A stretch of DNA of 64,000 bases from Macropodus opercularis (lineage: Eukaryota > Chordata > Actinopteri > Anabantiformes > Osphronemidae), in NCBI GenBank assembly GCA_030770545.1, contig CM061100.1:4595501-4659500 (forward strand), written 5' to 3'. The translations under genes were made by a program, and so were the position numbers. Below the pieces are notes generated by a model that saw only the letters and a list, made by a program, of their open reading frames with translations, ran no database searches and had not been told where the DNA came from. Positions 50,597 to 61,149 of this stretch are shown one piece after another. Position 1 is the first letter of the stretch; the number at the start of each line of letters is the position of its first letter.

Positions 50597-50868
50597 TCTG
50601 TAAGACAAACTTATTTTTGGACTGTATGTGAATTGTATCACTTGTCTTGTTTGATGGCTGTAGATGTAAACCTGTATTGGCACTTCTCACTGACTACTCT
50701 CAGAGGTGATTCTATCTGTTTGGTGTATTGCTGTGAGGATTTGTTGCATTTAACCTTCAAAGACTAACCGAAAAGTTTGAAATTATACAATTAAACATTA
50801 TGTCCAGAATGTAAAATTGTGTCCACTGCTCTCTCTGCCGATAAGTAGAGTATTTCTCTGACCCCATA

Positions 50869-50882
50869 CTGCCACCTACTGT
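50869..50882 (-). promoter_or_regulatory. CTCF-like motif next to the V-segment RSS
   Basis: On the minus strand ACAGTAGGTGGCAG fits CCASYAGRKGGCRS at 13 of 14 positions. It begins 15 bp beyond the RSS nonamer of the V pseudogene. In mouse some VH segments carry a CTCF site just downstream of the RSS; the resemblance here is by position and motif only. Confidence 0.4.
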
Positions 50883-50897
50883 GTAGACTGGAAGAAA

Positions 50898-51170
50898 AGT
50901 TTTTGTAGAGCTTCTCGGTTTACTTTAACTAGTGTCTCTAGCACAGTAATACAGAGTCCTCTGGTGAAGCTGAATAGTTTCAGATACATCGTGCTGCTGC
51001 TGTCATCTCTACTGACTTCTAAACGGCCTCTGACACTGCTGGCATAGTTGTTGCGGCTGACGTCAGAGTAGCTTCTCCCCATCCATTCAAGTCCTAACAC
51101 AGGTTTTGGTTTTCTATGGCGCAATAACATGCAGCTATGTTTCCATGTAGCACCTGAGTTATTCACGACA
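50898..51170 (-). pseudogene. Orphan immunoglobulin heavy-chain V segment pseudogene
   Basis: The minus strand reads NNSGATWKHSC (framework 1 with its Cys), then a deleted CDR1/early framework 2, then KPVLGLEWMGR (framework 2), SYSDVSRNNYASSVRG (CDR2) and RLEVSRDDSSSTMYLKL (framework 3). A frameshift follows; in other frames come PEDS and YYCARD (50934-50951), the canonical end of a VH. After it lie a degenerate heptamer GACACTA (50930-50936), a 23-bp spacer and a nonamer ACAAAAACT (50898-50906), matching a VH recombination signal. No leader exon was identified. With a deletion and a frameshift it cannot encode a V domain. It is far from any visible Ig locus, so it is best called an orphon. 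Confidence 0.8.
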
Positions 51171-52404
51171 TCTGCTCTGTTGTGTGTTGTGTTAAGCTGC
51201 ATAATGTTAAGTGAACTACCTCAAATATCTTAAACCCTTTGCTCGTGTTTATCTGCCACTCTCTCTTCTTTTGTGTTTTGCTGTTTGCAACACGAGTCCT
51301 CATCCTTTAGTTGACAAACATAATGTGACTGTGACGCACGTTTCCTCCATGTGCAGCACCGTTCTCCACCTGTCTGGAGATTTTAAGGACAGGGGCCAGT
51401 CACTAGGCTGGGTCAGACTGTGCAACATGGTGTAAAAATATATATATCGCTGAAGTAAGGTGATACTTAACTCTCCATGACTACACAAGTCCACGGGGCC
51501 ATGTTCCAGTCCAGAATCCGTACGATGAGCTCCAGGCTGTGTAACACGTCACAGTATTTTCCAGCAGCAGTTTCTGTGGCTGGTTTAGATAAACATCCCA
51601 TTTAAGATGTCCGTAAACACTAGCTCAGATACTAATAATGTTCCTGCTCTGCATCTTTTATATTGCGTAATTCCACATTTATATATAAGTTACAATATTT
51701 TTCAGTTTTATGCAATTCATCTGAGTTTTTCAACACAAATATTTCACTGCAGCAACGTTTAACAAACATAACCAGTAGTATTTTAGTCTCTCAAAAATCT
51801 CAAAGCAAATGAACATACGTACACTCGAATATTACTGCAGTAATATCCTCTGTTGCTTGGTAGGGTTACGTAGCAGCATAAGAACAGATGTGCAAAACAA
51901 CACAGAGTAGAAGGGCATGACATCATTTTGAGAGTGTTTACATGCAACCCTGTGTGTGTGTGTTCCTCAGGTTCTCTTAGCGACGCGGGTCAAAAACAGT
52001 AACATCAAGATGTTCAAGAAGTTTTTACAGACCTTTCTTGTCCTTTAAAAGCTAATGCTAATGGTTAAAGCAAGGGTAGAATTATATAACAAATATAACT
52101 TGATCCCAGGTCAAGGTGAGGATGGCAGCACTGCCAAATCAGAGTGAACGCCTCAGACCTCTTGTTAGTTTTCCAGAATGTAAATGAAAGATCACAAGTC
52201 ATGTCCTCGTGCCTGAGTCACTACAGGCCAACAAGAAGCCCCGCATCTTTTCCATCAAGCATCTCCACTAACAATCACCATGACAACCAGGTGTGGTCAT
52301 AACAGAACAACTGAATACTTCCAGCCATTTTCCTCTTCGTTAATGTTGAATATATGGCAATGGCAAATTATAACTATTATTTTTGACTGAAAAATAGCAG
52401 TTGA

Positions 52405-52455
52405 AGTGAATCTGTGTAAAGTAGGCCATCGCTGAAGCAGCCTGTGAATATACGT
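52405..52455 (+). repeat. Dispersed repeat fragment, second copy
   Basis: Matches 38740-38785 around AGTAGGCCATCGCTGAAGC. Family unknown. Confidence 0.5.
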
Positions 52456-54133
52456 ATCAAGTGATAAATGATTGGCACGTCTGCAATATCAGGTAGCTGA
52501 CTGACTTTGTACTTGTGGGGGACAGCGCTTAAAAATAGACTCACCCCGAGACTCGGCCTGTGTGAGTGCATACTGAAGTCCTGCATCATCGCTCTATATC
52601 CTCAAGCATACGACGATGAAAAGGGTACGTAGGACTCGCGTGGCTGAAAGTCCCCATCTCAGACTAGACAACTGTTTTAATGCCTCGAGTAATAATTATA
52701 GTTTAGTGTGTTACTGAACTGTGAATTAGCTTGTTAGATATTTGCTTGTGGCTTTGTTTAACACTTGAACCTGTTGCTAATTACACCTCCCCTCTGTCAT
52801 AACACTGCTTGCTGTGTTGCATGATATGCACAATGTAATTCATTTCAAGTCCTTACACCTCCCTGCTCATTTGCAGCTGTCAGAATGTGGTTGTAAAGCA
52901 GCATTTAATTATATTTTGAAATTTGTTCATACGTTAATTTGAAATTGCTCACTGTAAAGCCAATGATCCCACAGGCTCCTGAGGGTTGGGAAGCAGAGGA
53001 AGCCTCAGTTTTGGCAAAGACAAGCAGGATGAAACTGTGTTGCTGCTGACAGGTTGACAGGTTTATTGTTTTTGTGTAAATGTCAGGACAGATCGAATGC
53101 ACTAGTGTTCCATGACTAAATCTCCTCGTTGACCTAAAAGTAGACCACGAATAAGTTACAGACGCAATCTGTAAATAATTAAATCTAAATATTGAGTCGG
53201 TGTACTCACCACAAAGTACAAGATGTTAAGAACTGACTAATATTAACTTTTCTAAAAAGGCCGTGCTGCTGTTAAAAACATGTTTTGCAGAGAGTTTTTT
53301 GTAAGATGTTGGTGTGTGTGACATGAGTTCATATCCAGTGTGTTGGTCACTACAGTCTGGGTCTGCGTGTCATAGTAAACACATCAGGTTCACGGCTAAG
53401 TGTCCTTCTCTGCAGCAGGAATGTGACAAATGCAGGTCATGGGTGGAGAGATGGTATTTTTCCAGCGTCCGTGTCGCCTGCTCTGCTGCTGCAGTCTTGT
53501 ATATCCATGCGTATGTTTTGAAACCTCTCTCTTCAGCGCTTGTTATCTGACCGCTGTGTGTTCGTAGTTGCCTGTAGTACAAAGGTAACACACGTTACGT
53601 CACCTTTTGTTGGACAAGACCAGTAAAATATTAGAGCTAAAATATTTTATTGTCAATTCTAAACATTAAACAAAATCTTAAAATTTAAATACTTATAATA
53701 CTACTAACAACAAACTAGTATATTTCTGTTATAAATAGTAACTTTGCAGGATTATTCCCAATTTCATCACTTACACTTATCTCACTCTGAAGCTGATGCT
53801 GCAGCAGGTAACAACATAAACAGCGAGTGTTGTCATTGCAGGAGGACGGAAGGAAGGTTTCCTGTGACTAAGGTATGTCGAGTGTGATTTAAAAGCTTCT
53901 AAAATAGGCAGAGTCCCACAGCTACGATAAACATATCACACAAACTGGCAGCTAGAGGGAGATAGTGGACCTGCTTACTTCAGATTGAGGAGGTGAGCGG
54001 CCTCAGGTCAGAGATTACGCATCTGTCTGGCTTTCTGTGCATATGTTTTGCAGGTTTTGGGACTGTCATCCCAAAGCTCGGCCTGGGGTTTTGCTGCTGA
54101 CATTCTCCCTGAGCAGCCCCACAAGACGCCCTG

Positions 54134-57100
54134 ATGGATTTTTCGCTCCTCCCCAAAGACGACACAACCCAGTCATTCCCAGCCTCCGCAGACAGCCGGA
54201 CCAGGGACTCCGAGCTTTCTCTGCTGGACAGCCCCAACAAAAACACGCTCTGTGCTCACAAGACAGAAACAAACACCTTAACAAATCCTTCATTTTCTGA
54301 GTCATTATCTGTCTCCAGACTTCTCCCTCAGGACGATAGCACAGACTCAGACCATTTGAAGCCTTCATCGACCAGCTATAATATGTCTGAGTGTTTTTCT
54401 GCACTAAAAGACAGTGATTTCAGGGTCCGTGGTTGTTTTGGCTCTTCATTGCCTCTTTTACCTCACCTGCCCCAGGACGTCGTTTCCCCTAGATCTGAGT
54501 GTTACTCTGAGGCCTACGCTAGAGCCACTAGTACATATCAGTCTTCTGGGGCGATGTCATCCATTTCTGAGGGTTTGATGAAGTCATCTATCACTGAGCT
54601 AACCTTCAACCACAGCTCTAGCCCTGAACAAAGCCCATCCACCTTGCTAACATGGCCATTATCGCCTCAGCCAGAAAGTGTAGAGAGAGATGCAGTTACA
54701 GCACCTGTGTCAGACCTTTATATCTTTGAAAGTGACACACAAGACTTTATCTTAAAGCCCAGTGTAGCTCCCCAAGAGATCACATGTCCTAGATACCAAC
54801 CATTTCCACAAACAGGGGAGAAAGAAGCAGATGGTCACTCTAGTAAAAATGTCTTGATGTGTGATTCAGCTGACGTGGTGACACAGTATCTTCTCAACCC
54901 TGTTAAGGAAAGAACCATGGCTGACGATGAATCACGCATGATTCATAACTCAGGACATGGACCACCTGCTGTGGATGTGGATGCCTATGACGTGGGCTTG
55001 ATGTTGGGAAGTCATGTGAGACAAGGAAAAGCAGAGGTCACAGGTTTGACCCCTCAACTCAGGAGAAGCGACAGCACGACTGAGGTGTGGCAGGACGCAT
55101 GCCAGTATCTGGCAGAGGAGGATGTAAAAGATCAGGATGTTCTGGACAAGAGAGGTCATTCTGTGATGCGAGGAGGACTGTCAGCCACCTGTGACTTATC
55201 TTTTCTCCCAGGAAATACACAAGTGTCAATTTACAACCCTGAAGTGAGCGACTGGATTGGCTGTTCGAGTGAAAAGACCAGAAGACCCCCAGTTGAAAGG
55301 TGGTCGTCAGTGGACAGTTGGGCGAGCGCACTCTCAGACTGGACTGAGCTCATCACAGCTGTACCAGAGGACATCACGGCAGCCTTCACAGAGATAGGTG
55401 CAGAGATAGAGGCTCTCACGCAGGCGCTGGCGGAGGTTGACACTCCTGCAGGTCCAGAGACAGCAGTGAAGGCACAGTCACAGACGCTGGATGTCCAGGC
55501 TCAGCCTCTAGAGGCACACGTCCCAGGCAGTTCTGTGCTCTTTGAGCAGAGCTCTCTGTCTTCACGCTTCCAAGCGCCACCAGCCGAGCGCCAAGGCAGA
55601 GAGAGTGAGTCAACACTCACAGAGCCAGAGGAAATCCAGAGCCAGGCAGAGTCCTATCAATGCCCCACTCACCAGCACTCAGCCATGGGTTCAGCTGATG
55701 CTATGGTGGCCTCGTCTCAAAGAGCTCCTACACCGAGCCCTGGATCTAAGTCTTCTGGTAACCTGGACATTTCGCAGTTTGACGGATGTGTTGAGTCCAT
55801 CACCAATGCTGCAGATCCAGTCATTCTGATTATTAAGGAGGATATAGATTTGGAGGAGGAAAATGCACAGACACCAACTGGGGAGGTAAGATTCCTTTTT
55901 AAATACTTATCCGTGTAGTGGTTTAATTTAAGACTGTAAGCCTCCTTTCATGATGGAGACAGCAACCACCTTCACAGCTGGCGAACAGATAAGTCATCAT
56001 GTGTTTAAAATCACAGCCAGAACATTCCTGCTCCTGCCCTTGTCAGTGTTTCCACACCTACGGCGCTCATAGCCAGTCAGGAGCCACAGTACGGACAACC
56101 TGAGAGTGAAATGATTGGATTAGTCCTTTGGCTCCCATCGCAAAGACTGACAGCTGTGTCTGCTGAAGGAAATGAGAGTGCATGAGAGGAAAACTTTGGA
56201 TGGACAGAAATGGCATCTAATAATAGCTGAGAGTCCAATGATAATAGCATGCACCCGTGGCATGTCAGGGTGGAGAGGTGAGAGGAGAGCACAGCTGAGG
56301 AGCGAAACACGAGCCTTCTTTGCTCTCACACTCTCTGCACACACCCAGTCCCACCGCATCTCCTTTAAAAACCCGGGATCTCAGCGCAGGCGAGTCCATT
56401 GGTCTAGGAGATTGCTTTTCATTGGTCTGTAACAGCAATACTGTAGATTTCAGTTGCATGGTCGAAGGTATGGATTGTGGGATTTCATAGACGTTTGCTT
56501 AGCGGTTCTACAAGAAGGTATGTTCAAAAATAAAAAGCTCTGAGGCAGCATGTTGTGTTAACACTGTTGTCTTCAGATTGTCACAGTTTTGTTAAATACA
56601 GGATTAGGCTCTGAAATGTGTCCATTTTTACCACCAGCCCCTCGGAGATGGACGTGGTGAAGTAACACATGGACAACGTGTCTCTCAGGGCTTCGGTGCC
56701 GAGCAGGAAATTCAGAGGAGCCGTGGTCCAGTTGTGGTTAATGCTGGAGGAAGCGAATCCTCACTAGATCTTCTTTTCCTCACCACAGACTCTCTGACTC
56801 TGTCAAGTGTGGACCGGCAACCTTCCCTGCGTATTGATGTGTTGGCCGACACGTTACCCAGCCTTGACGGAGCACGTCAGGTGGAGCCACAAAGCGGGTG
56901 TCCTAAGTTTATTACACCCTTAGCTCCTCTCAGTATCGGCTCGTCTCTCATCTGTCAGGCAACCGGCGGTTTGGAAGGAGACCAACCTTGTCCCAAAAGG
57001 TTTCTCAATGACAACAAGGACCTTAGTTGTGATCACGTACAACCCAGCGTTCTGTGGCCAACCTCGGATGGAATTACTAACAAAGCATCTTTGGAAGGTG

Positions 57101-60039
57101 ACGAGGAACTTATTCATAAAAAGGAAAACACAGCTGAGTCTGAGGGACAATGTAAACACAGTGTGGACGATTCTTTGTCTTTCCTTACTGAGAAAAAAAT
57201 TGTAATCGAGGACATTCACGAACTCAGTAGAGAGCTATCGAACCTGGCACCTGTGCCTGCAGATCATTTTATCATTTCAGAGGAGAAACGCGTTGCCTTC
57301 ATCACTTTAGAATTAAATGATCCATTTTTGTTCTGGGCTCCTAAACCGAGAAAAACTGATCTCAAATTTGAGGTAGATCAGGAAACAGCTGAAGAGATGC
57401 CTCACAAAACACGCTCAAAAAAGGACAAAGCAGGAGGCCATCACCATGGTGCACAGGTCTCAAAGAAGCCGGAAGCTCCACATGTTTCTGCCCAACACTC
57501 CTGCAACAAGCAGGATGCTCAACCTCCTATCGCAGATAATCATACAAGGGAGAAGGCACCTGCACGGCCTGAAGACAGGGAAACTAAACTGGGGATTGAG
57601 CCTGATGTGGCTGCTGAGACAACTCCAAGCAAACCACATGCCAAAAAGAAAAAGAAACAGGCTCAGAATGCAGCAGCAGGAAGGGCTGCACCACTGGCTG
57701 AGGTGGAGAGTGGCGTCAAACCAAACAGCCCTAAAGGAAGGATCGAGATGTTTGAAGCCAAGCTGGGAGCTACAGCTGGAAAAGCTGCAAAGGACAGCAA
57801 TCAATCAGATCTTAGTGGGATGAAGTCCCAGCAGCCAGAGGATAAAGCTCTGCAAGGACAGCACCCTCCTGACTGTACTGACCAGCCAAAGAGCCGCACC
57901 AGCTCTCTGATGGACGATGTTGTCAAAAGGCGGCGCCTGGCCGGGGATAAGTTTGGAAAGATTGTCAGTGTTCTGGAGTCTAAAGTACAGAAGACGGATG
58001 TTTCTATCAAAGCAAAGGGAGATGAACCAAAGTTAGAGGCCGGAGCGACTCGTAAGAAAGCCTACAGTGAAGTGGTCAAACAGAAAGTCCCACCCGAGGA
58101 AGGTATATTAACAGATTTTCATGCCAGGACACTTTAATGTATTAACCTTATTTTAACCTCACGTTAAAAGTGTGTCATTTCTGCAGAGCCCAAAGTCGTG
58201 CAACCTATCCAGGCCGCGGCCGTGAGCGGAGACCCCCAGAGCCTGAGTCTGTGGTGTCAGTTTGCCTGTGTCTTCTCTGACTACGCTGTCACCTGGAGCA
58301 GAGACGGCAGGGCCCTGGCAGAGATCAGGAGAAGGTACCGGTTTCATCATGCATCATCTGTAAATACCACTGAACTATCCATCCACTTACATGTATTTAT
58401 TTAAAATCAAGCAATTATTATGATTTGCCATCTTAGATTGTGCCCAGTAATAAGCAGCAGGTGGTTGTGTAGAGGCTTTGACACAGTTCCTCTCTCTGAA
58501 GTGCAGGGGACGAGAGCAGAGTGTCTCTCACCGTCTCCAATGCTTCCCACAAAGATTTGGGCAAGTACCAGTGTCGCCTCAGCAGCTCACACGGGTCAGT
58601 GGCCCTGGACTATCTGCTAACATATGAAGGTATGAACCACACCAGCTATCAATAGCACATGGACCAAACCACAGGTCACTAAAAAATCCTTCTTTTATCT
58701 CTATTTCACAGTCCTCAGTGAAATTGTCATTCCTTCATCTCCCAAGACCATCTCATGTGAGTTACTGTGTCAGGAATCAGGTCTTTACACAGCTGATATT
58801 GAAAAATCCTCAACCTCTGTCTGTTTCAGCTGTTCTGGTCCAGGTGGGGAGCGAAGAGGAGGACGCCCACTGTTCCAGCCTGATGTTCAAAGATGATTTC
58901 TTATCCGACCAGTACTTCGGAGAGAACCATCCTGTCAGCATCGTCACAGAAAAGGCCCACTTTGGGGAAGGGATGCACCGGCGGGCTTTCCGGACCAAGC
59001 TGCAGGCGGGTCAGATACCACTGCTGGTGCCAGGACACCCCTGTGTGCTCAAAGTACACAACTCTGTCAGCTATGGGACCAAGAACAATGATGAGCTCGT
59101 TCAGAAGAACTTTTCCTTGGCTGTGGAGGTAAGAACGTCATAACTTAGCCTATATAATATATAATATACAGAACAAAAATAGTTATTACGGTATGTGTGT
59201 GACATGTGGAGCCCTGTGACTTAAAGTGGCTGTTCCTTGTAGGAGTGCCAGGTACAGAACACAGCGAGAGAGTACATCAAGGCCTACACCGCTGTGGCTC
59301 AGTCCACTGAAGCCTTTGGAGACGTCCCAGAGTGAGTGACGCGATGTGTGAACGCACAACACAACACAACATGTGCAGCACATCAGCGCTGTCTAAAGCC
59401 CCACTGCCTTGTTCCACCAGGATCATTCCCATCTACCTGATTCACCGTCCGGCCAACGACGTCCCGTACGCCACGCTGGAGGAGGAGCTGATTGGCGACT
59501 TCGTCAAGTACTCGGTCAAAGACGGCAAAGAGATCAACCTGCTGAGGCGCGACTCGGAGGCGGGACAGAAGTGTTGCGCTTTCCAGCACTGGGTCTACGA
59601 GAAGACTGAGGGCAACCTGTTGGTCACTGACATGCAAGGTTGGAGAATGAACTGCATGCATCCGTCTTCATGCTGTAGTTAAGAGTATTAAATCACTCAG
59701 CTGTGTCTTTCAGGAGTGGGAATGAGGCTGACTGATGTGGGAATAGCCACCTGTAAGAAAGGGTACGTTCGTCTTACTTTGCTGAGATCCATGCAAACTG
59801 TTGATGCAAGCATTAAGAACTGCTTTCTTCTCAGGTACAAGGGATTTAAAGGAAACTGTGCCACTTCGTTCATTGACCAATTTAAGGCCTTACACCAGTG
59901 CAACAGGTACTGTGAGATCCTGGACCTCAAATCCTTGCAGCCCAAAGCCAAAAAGCCATCAGCTCCAAAACCCAAAGCCCAAGCTTCTGCTGCGCTCAAG
60001 AAGAAAACAACTGGGCCCACAGTCAGAGGCAAGACATAA
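54134..60039 (+). CDS. alpk2: Alpha-protein kinase 2
   Basis: Ten coding exons: 54134-55885, 56638-58102, 58187-58334, 58502-58629, 58712-58756, 58830-59128, 59243-59331, 59421-59638, 59714-59762, 59835-60039. They join in frame to 1465 aa, shorter than the human protein (about 2170). Two large exons encode a long disordered Ser/Thr/Glu-rich region. An Ig-like domain follows (LWCQFACVFSDYAVTWSRDG to DLGKYQCRL, roughly residues 1075-1165). Then comes the alpha-kinase domain (about 1190-1420) with VLKVHNSVSYG, the HWVYEKTEGNLLVTDMQG catalytic region and the C-terminal Cys/His cluster (GFKGNCATSF, HQCNRYC) that binds structural zinc in this fold. ALPK2 is an atypical Ser/Thr kinase linked to heart development. 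An in-frame TGA eight codons before the ATG at 54134 supports this start, so the second, N-terminal Ig domain of the human protein is absent here unless an upstream exon splices inside. Confidence 0.95.
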
Positions 60040-61073
60040 CAGGAGGGGACTCTGGGACTACAGGTTTTGATGCTTACTGAAACCGACCCGAGAAACTGCA
60101 GAGGAGACAAGTTTGACAAGATTTTCACCGGAGATGGTGAAAGACGCTGGATTTCACCTGTGAGAAATGTAATGAACACTTGGGTTTGTCTACAGTGATG
60201 AACTGTGATGTCTTAGTTTGCTTTGATACTGAAGTACGGTCAGTTTTCTTTACACATCAGTGATCAAACAGTTTTTCTTGTTTTTCTACTTGTGATGTTT
60301 TAGTATTAGTATTAGTTCGTTAAATTAACGAACTGGTTAATTGATTGGAGAAAATGTCTATGAAGTAGGTTGTTTGAGAAAAGTACACAGAAAAGGTACA
60401 AACAGTACCTAGGCTGAGATAGTATGAACGGATCATTTGAGTTTGATGGTGAGGTGACAATGAACGTATATTTATTTAATGTCACCATATTAGAAAGTTT
60501 TATTTAATAAAGCTACTGATTTACACATAAATATGATGTAATGTATGCATTTAAATGTACTGAGAAAAAGGATTTGAGATTTTTTACATTCTCCATATGC
60601 TGCACTTGTTCATCCTAATAACTTTCTTCCCTTTATTTTATTTTTTTTATTGTTTTAGAAGAATAGTGAAACATTTAAAAGCAGAACGACAGAAGACGTC
60701 CTGCTACGTGAAACCCACAGACTCTAATCTCTGGCTCAAACACTCTCTCAGCTCTCAGCTGGGATCTAGTGTCAACAAACTCCTCATCCACGCTATTAAA
60801 CTGATTTGATGCTTTCTCATTTGTCATTTTACCTTTGCTTTAAACTGTCTGTCTGTATATGAACACATAATGTACCGGGAGCTGAATGATGTGTGTTATC
60901 CACTGTAATTATTAGTAGTGAAGGTTATGATGGTGACAGACGTTCAGTCAAGGCAACAAACAAAGAGAAAACCAGTTTATTTATACTAATGTTTGTGGAT
61001 GAAGGAACAAAACAAACAAAACCTGGCAGATGAGAACAGAGCAGAGTGGAGGAGCACACTGAGGTCCTGTTCA
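60040..61073. other. alpk2 3' UTR and spacer
   Basis: AATAAA near 60506 could end the alpk2 transcript. A 70-codon frame at 60597-60809 lacks family features. Nothing else is visible. Confidence 0.5.
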
Positions 61074-61149
61074 CACTGTAGCTATTTAGTGTGATAATGG
61101 CGTTTGATACACACGACACAAACACCATTGTCACACTCCACAGCTCTGG
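61074..61149 (-). ncRNA. mir122: microRNA miR-122 precursor
   Basis: On the minus strand the 5' arm (61140-61119) starts TGGAGTGTGACAATGG and is the full 22-nt miR-122-5p. The 3' arm (61104-61083) carries AACGCCATTATCACAC, the usual miR-122-3p. A short loop (GTCGTGTGTATC region) joins them and the arms pair along their length. miR-122 is the dominant liver microRNA, controlling lipid metabolism and hepatocyte differentiation. Its place between alpk2 and nedd4l, convergent with alpk2, matches the human locus. The primary transcript must start at higher coordinates; its promoter is not fixed. Confidence 0.97.

Larger units (their letters stand above)
40090..50770 (+). ncRNA. Unrecognised spliced locus, probably a long non-coding RNA
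   Basis: The locus has a promoter-like start and a chain of convincing splice sites but no long conserved reading frame. Predicted exons include one ending at 40149, then 40665-40734, 40817-40831 (15 nt), 41461-41473 (13 nt), 41567-41632, 41681-41740 and 41792-41829. Later introns of 79-88 nt recur once per repeat monomer at 43752-43830, 44619-44700, 45663-45744 and 46613-46700, with a weaker fifth at 50375-50488. The first exons could encode a 37-residue peptide starting MAGPALSAFQ at 40705 and ending at a TAA in 41620-41622, but I do not recognise it. I do not recognise any snoRNA C/D or H/ACA pair in the introns. Expression must be tested. Confidence 0.4.
50771..54052. other. Spacer between the non-coding locus and alpk2
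   Basis: Apart from the immunoglobulin V relic (50898-51170), its CTCF-like neighbour, and a dispersed repeat copy near 52405-52455, I see no gene. Non-coding first exons of alpk2 may lie here. Confidence 0.5.

Noticed and set aside
54066..55443. Minus-strand frames opposite the alpk2 first exon
   Set aside because: They are shadows of a confirmed coding exon in the other strand.
58441..58512. alpk2 exon 4 starting at the GCAG/GGGAC acceptor
   Set aside because: It shifts the frame and loses the Ig-domain residues; the acceptor at CTGAAG/TGCAG (exon from 58502) restores them.
60597..60809. 70-codon frame as an extra alpk2 exon
   Set aside because: alpk2 already ends in frame at 60039 and this frame is hydrophobic then basic without kinase features.
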